Below, in pieces: positions 21,199 through 29,894 of a stretch of 64,000 nt of DNA; the stretch's first letter is position 1, and each line of letters begins with the position of its first letter. The stretch spans positions 94,847 to 158,846 of the forward strand of contig NZ_KB892404.1 in the NCBI RefSeq assembly GCF_000373765.1, written 5' to 3'. The notes under the pieces are model-generated. The model was not told the DNA's origin, made no database searches, and saw nothing but the letters and a program-made list of their open reading frames with translations. The position numbers and the translations under genes were made by a program. Origin of the DNA: Legionella shakespearei DSM 23087. Lineage in GTDB: Bacteria > Pseudomonadota > Gammaproteobacteria > Legionellales > Legionellaceae.

Positions 21199-21220
21199 AA
21201 CAAGCCTGTAGCCTGTATGG

Positions 21221-21253
21221 TACGTCGTCCTGAGTGGTGCTCAGGACGACGTA
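21221..21253. repeat. Minimal Family B hairpin
   Basis: TACGTCGTCCTGAG, a 5-nt loop TGGTG, then CTCAGGACGACGTA make a perfect 14-bp stem consisting only of the outer ends of Family B. It lies between convergent genes 22 bp after one stop and 10 bp before the other. A bidirectional transcription-end hairpin is plausible, but there is no T-run. Confidence 0.85.
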
Positions 21254-21262
21254 CTAAAAGTC

Positions 21263-22894
21263 TCACAATGCCGAGAGCGCTTGTGGGAAATCTTTAAAGA
21301 AATTATTTTCATTAATCATTTTAATGATCCCCGTCTTACGCAACTTAGCCGTTACCCGTGCATTAGCGCCGCTAATCATTACCCGCACACCACGATGCAA
21401 TAAACCAGAAATTGCTTCCTCAAGAGTTTGTATTCCGGTGATGTCCATAAAAGGAACCCACCGCATTCTGATAATCAGCGTTTTAGGATCGGTATGAGTC
21501 ACTGCCAAAGCTCGTTGAAACATTTCAACAGCCCCAAAGAAGAAAGGCCCTTCCATGGCGTAGACTAAAACACCTTCTGGTAAAACAGTCAGATTTTGCT
21601 GTTGTAATTCCTCAGCCAGTTGCTCTTCTGACATATGCTTCACTTCCACACTGGATGACATGCGGCGAATAAACTGCAAGACCGCTAGAATTACCCCGAT
21701 ATTAACCGCGACCACCAAATCAACAAAAACAGTCAACACGAAGGTTACCAGTAAAACAAACACATCCGCTTTAGGGGCAACTTTTACCAGTTTAATAAAA
21801 TGGTGCACCTCACTCATGTTCCATGCCACAACAAACAGTATTGCGGCCAGAGCGGCCAGCGGGACATTTACTGCCAAAGGAGCGAGAAAGAGAATAATTA
21901 AAATTAAGGTAACTGCATGAATAATCCCGGCCAAAGGACTGTTACCGCCATTGCGAATATTGGTCGCAGTACGAGCTATTGCTCCAGTAGCTGCAAACCC
22001 GCCAAACAATGGTGCACATATATTAGCGATACCCTGCCCAATCAATTCCCGATTGGAGTTATGCTGCGTTCCGGACATACCATCAGCAACCACTGCAGAC
22101 AATAAGGATTCTATTGCTCCTAACATCGCAATCGTGAATGCCGGACTAATCAGCTCAATAAGTCGGTTGACAGTAATATCAGGAATAACAAAAGCGGGCA
22201 AACCCTGAGGAATACCGCCAAACATGCTCCCAATGGTAGCAACGCCTTCAAAATGAAAAATAGATTGCAACACAGTAGCAATCACCAAAGCAACCAACGG
22301 ACCTGGTATACGTTTGCAACCGGGAAATTTATTAGAAAAAAGAACAAGAAACAACGCGCCAAAGCCAAGAGCTGTCGTAGTCAGGTTCATCTGAGGAAAG
22401 GCCTGCAGCAAATGCCAGAGTTTTTCATGAAAGTGACCACCGCCAGTTGCTGGTAAACCAAAAAAGTACTGCCACTGTCCAACCCAGATGACTACCGCTA
22501 TTCCTGAAGTAAAACCGACAATTACAGGAGTGGGTATGAATTTGATGATCCCCCCAAGCCGGGCCAAGCCGAAAAAAAACAGCATAAAGCCAGCCATTAA
22601 AGTAGCAATTTGCAAACCCGAAATGCCGTATTGCGCGGTGATTCCTGAAAGGACAACAATAAAAGCCCCTGTTGGACCCGCAATTTGTAACCGGCTTCCG
22701 CCCATCATGGACACGATTAAACCAGCCACTATTGCAGTATACAAGCCCTGTTCCGGCTTGGCTCCCGAGGCAATAGCAAAAGCCATTGCCAGCGGTAAAG
22801 CAACCACTCCGACAATTAAGCCTGAAATGATGTTTTGTAACCAATATTTTTTCTGAAATAATCCAGCTTTGTAAGATTCGATGAGTATATTCAT
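21263..22894 (-). CDS. SulP-family inorganic anion transporter with STAS domain
   Basis: The 543-residue inner-membrane protein is of the SLC26/SulP family. About the first 420 residues are membrane-embedded, with the signature VGVVALPLAMAFAIASGAKP near 29 and the substrate-site stretch GPTGAFIVVLSGI near 74. The C-terminal STAS domain (about 440-543) has LIIRMRWVPFMDITGIQTLE. Bacterial members carry sulfate, bicarbonate, fumarate or other anions. The GPTGAF loop is shared by BicA- and DauA-like members, so the anion is not assigned. It is monocistronic. Confidence 0.9.
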   Translation of the reverse strand: MNILIESYKAGLFQKKYWLQNIISGLIVGVVALPLAMAFAIASGAKPEQGLYTAIVAGLIVSMMGGSRLQIAGPTGAFIVVLSGITAQYGISGLQIATLMAGFMLFFFGLARLGGIIKFIPTPVIVGFTSGIAVVIWVGQWQYFFGLPATGGGHFHEKLWHLLQAFPQMNLTTTALGFGALFLVLFSNKFPGCKRIPGPLVALVIATVLQSIFHFEGVATIGSMFGGIPQGLPAFVIPDITVNRLIELISPAFTIAMLGAIESLLSAVVADGMSGTQHNSNRELIGQGIANICAPLFGGFAATGAIARTATNIRNGGNSPLAGIIHAVTLILIILFLAPLAVNVPLAALAAILFVVAWNMSEVHHFIKLVKVAPKADVFVLLVTFVLTVFVDLVVAVNIGVILAVLQFIRRMSSSVEVKHMSEEQLAEELQQQNLTVLPEGVLVYAMEGPFFFGAVEMFQRALAVTHTDPKTLIIRMRWVPFMDITGIQTLEEAISGLLHRGVRVMISGANARVTAKLRKTGIIKMINENNFFKDFPQALSAL

Positions 22895-23045
22895 AGATAA
22901 TGCGTCGACCTAATTAAATATTTGCAGCTATTATACACATAAAGAACAAAAATATGTTAATTTTGCTGGAAAATTTCTCGCTTTAATTCACATCTTGCCT
23001 CGCTTCTAATATCATATACGCTTTATCACCCAGGGTAAGCTATCA

Positions 23046-24416
23046 ATGACTCTTACAGCTTTAAATGCAATATCTCCCATAGATGGTCGTTACATCAATA
23101 AAACAAGGTCTTTAAGTCCCTATTTTAGCGAATTCGCTTTGATTTTTTACCGTTTAACGGTTGAAGTTCGTTGGCTGGAATCCCTGGCTGCCAATGAGAC
23201 TATTCCTGAAGTGCCTAAACTGACGGAACAATCGAAACAGTTTTTATCTGAAATCATCGCCAATTTTGACGAAACAGAAGCTGAAACAATCAAGGAATTT
23301 GAAAGACAGACCAATCATGATGTAAAAGCGATTGAATATTATCTCAAAGACAAATTTCAGCATAATGACCAGCTTAAGGCGATGGTTGGCTTTATTCATT
23401 TTGCATGTACTTCAGAAGACATCAATAACCTGGCTTATGCCTTAATGGTAAAACAAGCCATTGCTCAGGTCATCCAGCCTACTCTTGCTGAAATTATGGG
23501 CGGTATAACTCTTCTGGGCAAACAACACGGCGATGCGGCCATGTTGTCCAGAACACATGGTCAACCGGCAACACCTACTACCATGGGTAAAGAGTTGGTC
23601 AACTTTGTAGCTCGTCTCAAAAGGCCGCAACAACAATTGGCTGAGGTATTAATTCCAGGCAAATTTAATGGCGCTGTGGGCAATTATAATGCGCACCTGA
23701 TTGCTTATCCTGATGTTGACTGGCGTAAGCATTGTGCCGGGTTTGTCACTTCGCTAGGCTTGTCGTTTAATCCGTATACCACTCAAATTGAACCTCATGA
23801 TGGCATCGCTGAAGTATCGCAAATCATGATGAGAATCAATAATATCCTGCTCGATTACACACAGGATATATGGAGTTATATTTCTCTGGGCTACTTCAAG
23901 CAAAAGACAATAGCTGCTGAAGTAGGCTCATCAACTATGCCCCACAAAGTCAATCCCATTGATTTTGAAAATGCCGAAGGAAACCTGGGTATGGCAAATG
24001 CCTTATTTATCCATTTCGCCAACAAATTAACCCAATCACGTTTGCAACGAGACTTATCGGACTCAACTGTACTGCGTAATTTGGGCGTGGCATTTTCCTA
24101 TAGTCTCATTGCTTATCATTCAATAGCCAAAGGCAATGATAAACTGCAAATCAATAAACAGGCTTTAGAAGAAGATTTAGATGCAAACTGGGAAATTTTG
24201 GCAGAAGCCGTGCAAACGGTGATGAGACGCTATAATGTGCCCGATGCTTATGAACAATTAAAAGCACTGACCCGCGGCCAGGGAATTGATGCAAACAGCC
24301 TCAAGGAATTCATCAGTACTCTTGCGATTCCTGAAGAGGCAAAAACTCAATTAATCAATCTGACTCCAGCAACTTATACAGGCCTGGCGACCCTGTTGGT
24401 TAAGGCTTTTTCATGA
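23046..24416 (+). CDS. purB: Adenylosuccinate lyase
   Basis: PurB cleaves SAICAR and adenylosuccinate, releasing fumarate, in two steps of purine synthesis. The 456-residue protein has the fumarase/aspartase superfamily signature GSSTMPHKVNPIDFENAEGN near 295, with the catalytic serine loop. It also has SRTHGQPATPTTMGKE near 170 carrying the general-acid His, and the N-terminal LNAISPIDGRY typical of the E. coli-type enzyme. nadB starts 4 bp before its stop (ATGA), so the purine gene heads a purB-nadB-nadA operon. Confidence 0.97.
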   Translation: MTLTALNAISPIDGRYINKTRSLSPYFSEFALIFYRLTVEVRWLESLAANETIPEVPKLTEQSKQFLSEIIANFDETEAETIKEFERQTNHDVKAIEYYLKDKFQHNDQLKAMVGFIHFACTSEDINNLAYALMVKQAIAQVIQPTLAEIMGGITLLGKQHGDAAMLSRTHGQPATPTTMGKELVNFVARLKRPQQQLAEVLIPGKFNGAVGNYNAHLIAYPDVDWRKHCAGFVTSLGLSFNPYTTQIEPHDGIAEVSQIMMRINNILLDYTQDIWSYISLGYFKQKTIAAEVGSSTMPHKVNPIDFENAEGNLGMANALFIHFANKLTQSRLQRDLSDSTVLRNLGVAFSYSLIAYHSIAKGNDKLQINKQALEEDLDANWEILAEAVQTVMRRYNVPDAYEQLKALTRGQGIDANSLKEFISTLAIPEEAKTQLINLTPATYTGLATLLVKAFS

Positions 24417-26062
24417 ATGATACTCTGTCACAACAAGGACAAACCTTCAAATACGATGTTCTTGTTATAGGAACGGGATTAGCTGGTTTGCATTATTGTT
24501 TGCAGATTTTAGCCATTCAGCCTCATTTAAATATTGCCTTAATCAGCAAGGCAGAATCGATTGAAAGTAACAGCCGCTATGCCCAAGGCGGCATTGCTGC
24601 TGCTTATTCTTCGGAAGACTCTCTGGAATCTCATGTTTCTGATACCCTGATTGCCGGGGATGGCCTGTGCTATGAACCCGCAGTAGAGTTCATCGTGCGC
24701 CAAGGCCCTGATATCATCAAGCAACTGGGTGAGTACACTGTACAGTTTAAACGGGAAAACAGTGGTGACTTTCATTTAGCCCAGGAAGGCGGACATTCCC
24801 ATCGCCGGATTTTTAATTGCGGCGATCAAACCGGCTTGACCGTAACGCAAACCCTGAATCATCTGGTGCAACAGCATAAGCAAATCAAACTGTTTGAACA
24901 TCATATAGCAGTGAATCTTATCACCCAATACCTTCCGCATCGCACGGATAATCAGGGTGAAGTGCTGGGCGCTTATATCCTTGATTGCAACCAGAACAAG
25001 ATTCATACCTTCCTGGCTAATTGTGTGATTTTAGCTACCGGAGGCGCAGGGAAAACTTATCGTTATACTACCAATCCTATGGTAGCCACTGGTGATGGCG
25101 TTGCTATGGCTTACAGGGCTGGTGCACGAATAGGAAATATGGAATTTTACCAGTTCCACCCTACCCTGCTGCATCATCATTCGTTAAACAATTTTTTAAT
25201 CTCCGAAGCAGTGCGTGGAGAAGGCGGAATACTTAAAAATCCCGAAACAGGCGAACGGTTTATGAAACGTTACGCTCCCGAACAAATGGAACTGGCAACC
25301 CGTGATGTTGTTGCCAGAGCCATTTTCAGTGAAATAGAACAAAGTCAGGCGGGTTATGTCAATCTTGATATCACTCACCAGAGCAAAGCCTTCCTGCAAA
25401 AGAGATTCCCGCAAATTTATACTACTTTGCTGTCCATAGGCATTGATATGAGCCAGGACATGATTCCTGTAGTGCCTGCAGCCCACTACCAATGTGGTGG
25501 AGTGCTTAGTGATGTGGATGGCCGGACTGATTTAAAACGCCTTTATGCCATTGGCGAAGTGGCCTTTACCGGTTTACATGGGGCTAATCGACTGGCAAGT
25601 AATTCTTTGCTGGAAGCTTTGGTAATGGGCGCCAATGCGGCACGTTGTACTCTGAAAGATATAGCCACCCCAATAAAATCTCTGGATACAATCCCCAACT
25701 GGAGTTCGCCTGGTGAAGTTAATGCACGACGTGCCAGCCAGATTAATGCGCAGTGGCGCGGTTTACGCGGTGAGATGACTTCCTATGCAGGTATTGTCCG
25801 TACTGAAGCAGGCCTTCAGGATCTACTACAATTAATAATGAAACGTAAAAAAATTGTTGAAGAATATTATTGGAAGCATTCCATAACCCGGGATTTTATT
25901 GAGTTGAGAAACATTATTCTTAATGCCGAATTGATTGTAAGGGCTGCCCTGTCACGAAGAGAATCGCGTGGCGGTCATTACCGTGAGGATTTTCCCCATA
26001 AGAGTGCCAAGGCTCAGGAAAGTATTGCCAAACTGGGACCTGTTGACATTTCGCTTGTTTGA
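24413..26062 (+). CDS. nadB: L-aspartate oxidase
   Basis: NadB is the flavoenzyme oxidising L-aspartate to iminoaspartate, the first step of de novo NAD synthesis. The 549-residue sequence has the FAD-binding VLVIGTGLAGLHYCLQI near 16. The succinate dehydrogenase-like active-site region NSRYAQGGIAAAYSSEDS follows near 52, with HRRIFNCGDQTGL and the substrate Arg/His stretch QFHPTLLHHHS near 245. Near the end come AAHYQCGGVLSDVDGRT and GANRLASNSLLEALV. Its product is unstable and is used by NadA, encoded next. The 4-bp overlap with purB suggests translational coupling. Confidence 0.96.
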   Translation: MNDTLSQQGQTFKYDVLVIGTGLAGLHYCLQILAIQPHLNIALISKAESIESNSRYAQGGIAAAYSSEDSLESHVSDTLIAGDGLCYEPAVEFIVRQGPDIIKQLGEYTVQFKRENSGDFHLAQEGGHSHRRIFNCGDQTGLTVTQTLNHLVQQHKQIKLFEHHIAVNLITQYLPHRTDNQGEVLGAYILDCNQNKIHTFLANCVILATGGAGKTYRYTTNPMVATGDGVAMAYRAGARIGNMEFYQFHPTLLHHHSLNNFLISEAVRGEGGILKNPETGERFMKRYAPEQMELATRDVVARAIFSEIEQSQAGYVNLDITHQSKAFLQKRFPQIYTTLLSIGIDMSQDMIPVVPAAHYQCGGVLSDVDGRTDLKRLYAIGEVAFTGLHGANRLASNSLLEALVMGANAARCTLKDIATPIKSLDTIPNWSSPGEVNARRASQINAQWRGLRGEMTSYAGIVRTEAGLQDLLQLIMKRKKIVEEYYWKHSITRDFIELRNIILNAELIVRAALSRRESRGGHYREDFPHKSAKAQESIAKLGPVDISLV

Positions 26063-26085
26063 GATTTTATTTAGAGGCCGATTTG

Positions 26086-27429
26086 ATGTTTAAAAACTCT
26101 ACTATTTACCAGCCTGAAGCCACTTTAATGCACATTCGTAATGACATGAGCATCTGTCAGAGTGACTATCCAATTGACTGGTATCAAGAAGACTTTATTC
26201 CTTATGCTGAAGAATATCAGGCTTTGCCCGATCGTAAACTGACTACGGTTCTTGAGTGGATGAAGCCTTATATGAAAAAGGCGCAAGATCATTTCGGTGA
26301 TAAATTATTACTTCTCGCCCATTATTATATGGGTGGAGATATTGTACGCCTGATTGAACAATTTGGCGGTAAAATAGGTGACTCCTATCAATTAGCCCTC
26401 ATGGCTGCTGAACATCCTGAAAAGTCAGTAATCATTGAATCCGCAGTACACTTTATGGCTGAATCCATCAGTATTCTGGCACATCAAAACCAACAGGTTT
26501 ACATTACCAATCCCAAATCGGGATGCACTATGGAAATGCTGGCCAAAGATTTCATGGTAGAACCTGCCTTTATCGATTTAAATGAACGTTATGGCGCGGA
26601 AAACATTATCCCTGTTTGTTATATGAATACCTCGGGACGAGTTAAAGCGATGACTGGTTCTCAGGGTGGTGCCGTATGTACCAGTTCGAATGTGAAGAAG
26701 ATATTCCAATGGGCACAGAAGCAAAATAAGAAGATTCTGTTCATTCCAGATCAGCACATGGGCGAAAACGTTGCTTATTGGTTAGGTATTAAAAACCTGG
26801 CTTATTGGCCTGGTGGTACTGCAGGTGCGCATTACTCTTTAGCGGAGCAGGAGCAGAGCACATTAAATCAATTTGATAAGGCGGAATTGATTCTGTTTTC
26901 CAGTCAATGTGCTGTACATACTGTCTATCAACCGGAAATGTGCGAGTACTGGCATAGCAAAGGCTATACTACTATTGTTCATCCTGAATGCCGTAATGAC
27001 GTAATCCGGGTTGCTCAGCATGCGGGCTCTACTGCTTTTATCTGGGATTATGTAGTACATGATCGAGCCGGTACAAAACACTATGCGATTGGAACAGAAA
27101 ACCACATGGTTGCCAATCTGAAGCAGTATTGCAAGGCGCTAGGCATAGAAGTAATCAATCTGGCTGAAGCTCCTCAAAACGATAATGAAAAAGGTGTAGG
27201 CTGTGGTTGTGCTACCATGTCACGTAATGATCCACCCCATCTGGTTGCTTTACTCGATTTACTGCGTCAGGGTAAAACCATGGCTTATAACGAAGTCAAA
27301 GCAGGTGATGTAGTCAATGAGTTTACAGGCACCAGGAACAGACTGCCTCTAAATGATCAGCAATGGGTTATAGACAATGCAAAAAAATCCTTGCAAATGA
27401 TGATTAACATCACTGAAGACAGGATTTAG
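26086..27429 (+). CDS. nadA: Quinolinate synthase (long form)
   Basis: NadA is a [4Fe-4S] enzyme that condenses iminoaspartate with dihydroxyacetone phosphate to quinolinate. Three conserved cysteines that should bind the cluster are in NPKSGCTMEM, FSSQCAVHT and GVGCGCATMSRNDPP. LLAHYYMGGDIV and GDSYQLALMA are also typical. At 447 residues it is about 100 longer than the E. coli enzyme, with an added N-terminal region and an extended C-terminal tail. I choose ATG 26086 because AGAGG is 8 nt upstream; the frame also opens at a TTG overlapping the nadB stop. It ends 4 bp inside the convergent neighbour. Confidence 0.95.
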   Translation: MFKNSTIYQPEATLMHIRNDMSICQSDYPIDWYQEDFIPYAEEYQALPDRKLTTVLEWMKPYMKKAQDHFGDKLLLLAHYYMGGDIVRLIEQFGGKIGDSYQLALMAAEHPEKSVIIESAVHFMAESISILAHQNQQVYITNPKSGCTMEMLAKDFMVEPAFIDLNERYGAENIIPVCYMNTSGRVKAMTGSQGGAVCTSSNVKKIFQWAQKQNKKILFIPDQHMGENVAYWLGIKNLAYWPGGTAGAHYSLAEQEQSTLNQFDKAELILFSSQCAVHTVYQPEMCEYWHSKGYTTIVHPECRNDVIRVAQHAGSTAFIWDYVVHDRAGTKHYAIGTENHMVANLKQYCKALGIEVINLAEAPQNDNEKGVGCGCATMSRNDPPHLVALLDLLRQGKTMAYNEVKAGDVVNEFTGTRNRLPLNDQQWVIDNAKKSLQMMINITEDRI

Positions 27430-27761
27430 AGAAAAGCCTGCATACCGGGTAAGTGTTTCACCTGATCAATGGTATCAATAGCTAAAGGATATTTCTTTTC
27501 CAGTTCATGGATGAACTTCATGATATCCTTTGGCGACTGAAACTCATCTTTTACCTTGTAGATCAAGGCATAAGTAAAATTGGCTTTTTGCACATAAGCT
27601 TCCCGTGCCGGAGAGGCGGTGTCGTACAATTGTTTTTGGATGTCATCACGGATTAGCTTTAATTGATTCAGCACTTCCTCCTGAACTATTTTGTCCTGAG
27701 GAAGAATTCTCGTGTTTACCTGATTACCTGCTACATTCTGCTCTGGGGCTTTATCTTCCAT
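27426..27761 (-). CDS. Hypothetical protein, 111 residues, predicted helical
   Basis: This is a soluble protein without signal peptide or membrane segment. After a polar N-terminus, the region from about 22 to 60 is rich in Glu, Lys, Leu and Gln with heptad-like spacing (EEVLNQLKLIRDDIQKQLYD) and is probably helical. The C-terminal half has SPKDIMKFIHELEKKYP. I recognise no family. Its stop overlaps the nadA stop by 4 bp on the opposite strand. A Family C repeat lies about 90 bp upstream. Confidence 0.7.
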   Translation of the reverse strand: MEDKAPEQNVAGNQVNTRILPQDKIVQEEVLNQLKLIRDDIQKQLYDTASPAREAYVQKANFTYALIYKVKDEFQSPKDIMKFIHELEKKYPLAIDTIDQVKHLPGMQAFL

Positions 27762-27851
27762 AATTCATTCCATTTTCACAGCTTAAGTCTAAATAAAGTA
27801 TAGTATTGGAAGAAAATAATACAAATCATGATGAAGGATGAAGACGCCCTT

Positions 27852-27940
27852 GTAGCCCGTATTAGGCATAGCCGTAATACGGGAATGGAGTTCATTGCCA
27901 CTTCGATCCCGTATTACGGCTGGCGCCTAATACGGGCTAC
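27852..27940. repeat. Family C palindromic repeat
   Basis: GTAGCCCGTATTAGGCATAG with CCGTAATACGGG at the left pairs with CCCGTATTACGG and CTAATACGGGCTAC at the right. The centre contains GCCACTTCGATC, the linker shared with Family D. It is 8 bp from the end of the DUF3757-like gene. Confidence 0.92.
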
Positions 27941-27948
27941 AATATCGT

Positions 27949-28341
27949 TTAATTTTTCGCCGCTGCTACATAAAACTGACATTCTGACAAACCCTGGGTA
28001 CACACATACCCACCCAAAGTATCAATCCAGTTATTGTCCGTACGTGCAGGTATCTTGGTTAAAACCTGCCACCAAATCGAATATTCACCTATCGAATTTT
28101 TATAGGTACAGGTAACACCCCGGCCGTATTTTGCTACCAAAATATTAGCGCGTACAAATTGAGTTCCTTCCTCACCTTGAGGCTTGTTCGGTGAAAAGGG
28201 ATTTTCTGCCCAAGGTGCTGGAGGCTCACCCCACTGCAGTGATGTTGTATTGGGATCAGGGCAAATTGTCGCTTGAGCTGCCATACTGCAGCACAGTAAA
28301 AACAGGCTTGAAAGAACAGTTCCGTATTGTCTCATATACAC
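27949..28341 (-). CDS. Exported small protein, DUF3757-like
   Basis: The 130-residue protein has a signal peptide (about 1-24, ending CSMAAQA) and a mature region beginning TICPDPNT. Composition and layout (CPDP start, tryptophans, NPFSPNKPQGE, VTCTYKN, C-terminal paired Cys) resemble the DUF3757 proteins common in Legionella and Coxiella. That assignment is from memory and moderate. There are four cysteines in the mature part. It is probably periplasmic or secreted; the function is unknown. Confidence 0.72.
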   Translation of the reverse strand: MYMRQYGTVLSSLFLLCCSMAAQATICPDPNTTSLQWGEPPAPWAENPFSPNKPQGEEGTQFVRANILVAKYGRGVTCTYKNSIGEYSIWWQVLTKIPARTDNNWIDTLGGYVCTQGLSECQFYVAAAKN

Positions 28342-28447
28342 CTCATCAAAAAATAACTCATCTATGTACGCTTTATCTGACGATCATTATTTAGTATAGT
28401 GAGTTTAAAAGTCAAATCAATCTCCCCTTACTTACACTGGACTAACT

Positions 28448-29065
28448 ATGCTCTGGATACCAATTGCCTTGTTTTTCTGGTGGCTCATATACCGCGAAAT
28501 CAGAAGACCCGCACTAATACATAAACCTTATATGATTATCCTCTTGTTTCTAGCCATATTTTTTACCTGGTTACCACTTAAAAGCTGGTATTTCGAACGT
28601 TTTTTAACAAGCATAGCCCAGCAACTGGCAGAAAATAATTATGCCAAAGTACATTGCAATACCTTGTTTGATACTCTTTTTGATGAAGACATTGGCGTTG
28701 CAGGGCATGCCAACCCCAAAACAGGATATATCGTTATTCAATACCCCAGATGTTCCATACTCAGGGCTTACATAGCTCATCCTGAACGTGCAGGTAAAGA
28801 GGAAATTATCAGCCTGAATGTATTAACACACGAAAGCATGCACGCACGTGGCGAATACGATGAAGCCAAAACTGAATGTGAAGCAGTGCAAAGAAACTAC
28901 AGGACGGCAAAATTATTGGGAGTACCATACTATATAGCCAAAAAAAATGCACTCGACTACTATCAACTTTATTACATGAAACGAAAAGGCAGATATTTTT
29001 CCAGTGAATGCGCGCCCGGAAAAGCTTTGGATGAACATTTAAAGGATTCAACCTGGACAGATTAG
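28448..29065 (+). CDS. Membrane-anchored putative zinc peptidase with HExxH motif
   Basis: This is a 205-residue protein with two N-terminal membrane segments (about 2-14 and 28-44), after which the rest is soluble. Residues 128-132 read HESMH, a perfect HExxH zincin motif, in NVLTHESMHARGEYDEAKTE. The acidic residues 11-13 positions later (Glu143, Glu145) could supply the third zinc ligand. I know no named family for it. The motif sits in a predicted helix after a hydrophobic strand, as in real metallopeptidases, so chance is less likely. The gene stands alone and converges on the gene at 29122-29589. Confidence 0.75.
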   Translation: MLWIPIALFFWWLIYREIRRPALIHKPYMIILLFLAIFFTWLPLKSWYFERFLTSIAQQLAENNYAKVHCNTLFDTLFDEDIGVAGHANPKTGYIVIQYPRCSILRAYIAHPERAGKEEIISLNVLTHESMHARGEYDEAKTECEAVQRNYRTAKLLGVPYYIAKKNALDYYQLYYMKRKGRYFSSECAPGKALDEHLKDSTWTD

Positions 29066-29100
29066 GATGAGTAAATTAGTTCACCACTAAAATACTCATC
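29066..29100. terminator. Possible bidirectional hairpin between convergent genes
   Basis: GATGAGTA (29066-29073) and TACTCATC (29093-29100) pair perfectly. Inside them TTAG/CTAA extends the stem beyond two A-A mismatches. It begins right after the TAG stop at 29065 and lies before the convergent stop at 29122. No T-run follows, so termination is only inferred. Confidence 0.4.
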
Positions 29101-29121
29101 ACAATGATCATTCGGTATTAG

Positions 29122-29589
29122 CTAGAAACCCCAGCCTTTTCCTATGAAGTTATTCTTCATACCATTATTCAGTGAAGGCAAATCCTCTACAAAACGGTGT
29201 TGCTCGGCAAAATCAGCGCGCTCCCCCATATGACTGGGACGGAAAAAACTGGAAGTCACTTCACTTACCCTCAGATTTTCCTTAATGCCGTCAACACCCT
29301 CTTTCCATCCCGCCTTACCGCAGCTTTTTGGATAAGAATAAACAGCTGCTCCCAACAAAATAAGTGCCCAAAGAGGTGTACCACCTATAGTAAGAAGTTG
29401 TTCACCTACACCGTGAGCCAAGAGATTGGTTCCCTCATCTTCACATTCATGCAATGGGCCATTAGTAAGCAAAATGCCTCCTTCAACGACTCCACTTGCT
29501 GATCCTGCAATAGAACCTAAAGCGGCACCAGCAAGTTTTTTCACCAGGCCTCTTTCCGTCTTATTAGACTCACTATTCTTTTTTTCCAT
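29122..29589 (-). CDS. Hypothetical membrane-associated protein
   Basis: The 155-residue protein has a polar Lys/Glu/Asn N-terminus, then a Gly/Ala/Ser-rich hydrophobic stretch (about 17-42, LAGAALGSIAGSASGVVEGG). A second hydrophobic segment (about 70-88, PLWALILLGAAVYSY) is followed by a soluble C-terminal tail. There is no cleavable signal peptide. The first stretch resembles glycine-zipper segments that pack in membranes. I recognise no family. It is monocistronic, with about 220 bp of AT-rich sequence upstream before tRNA-Leu. Confidence 0.62.
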   Translation of the reverse strand: MEKKNSESNKTERGLVKKLAGAALGSIAGSASGVVEGGILLTNGPLHECEDEGTNLLAHGVGEQLLTIGGTPLWALILLGAAVYSYPKSCGKAGWKEGVDGIKENLRVSEVTSSFFRPSHMGERADFAEQHRFVEDLPSLNNGMKNNFIGKGWGF

Positions 29590-29768
29590 TGTTTACTCCA
29601 TTGATGTTGAAACTTGAATATTTTGGATTGCAGGTCGCTAATACCACAATTTTTGACCATTGTATGCTGCTCTTTTTCTTTTCTCAAGGAAAAATAAAAA
29701 ATCAATGCATTGAAAAGGTCTAATTTTACTCAGTTCAATTTATTTTTAAGAATAATTCGCTCAACCCA

Positions 29769-29796
29769 TTGTTTGAATTGATTTGTTTGTTATAAT
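29769..29796 (+). promoter_or_regulatory. Predicted sigma-70 promoter of tRNA-Leu
   Basis: A perfect -10 box TATAAT at 29791-29796 is preceded by TTGTTT at 29769-29774 with 16-bp spacing. The -10 ends 10 bp before the tRNA, and GC-rich GGTCGCGCG follows it, like the discriminator of stringently controlled stable-RNA promoters. Confidence 0.65.
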
Positions 29797-29806
29797 GGTC
29801 GCGCGT

Positions 29807-29893
29807 GCCGGGGTGGCGGAATTGGTAGACGCGCCGGATTCAAAATCCGGTGATGGTGACATCGTGTCGGTTCGAGTCCGACCCTCGGTACCA
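29807..29893 (+). tRNA. tRNA-Leu (anticodon CAA)
   Basis: The 87-nt class II tRNA starts GCCGGGGTGGCGGAATTGG and ends CCTCGGTACCA with encoded CCA. The anticodon loop TTCAAAA gives CAA, which reads UUG. The T arm is GTCGGTTCGAGTCCGAC and a long variable arm (GATGGTGACATC) is present, as expected for Leu. The first acceptor pair is G-U. The 3' end is 1 bp from the convergent AmpG-like stop codon. Confidence 0.97.
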
Positions 29894-29894
29894 A

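Noticed and set aside
29807-29893. An integrated element or attachment site at tRNA-Leu
   Set aside because: The flanks are ordinary genes with no integrase and no direct repeat of the tRNA 3' end within the neighbouring sequence.
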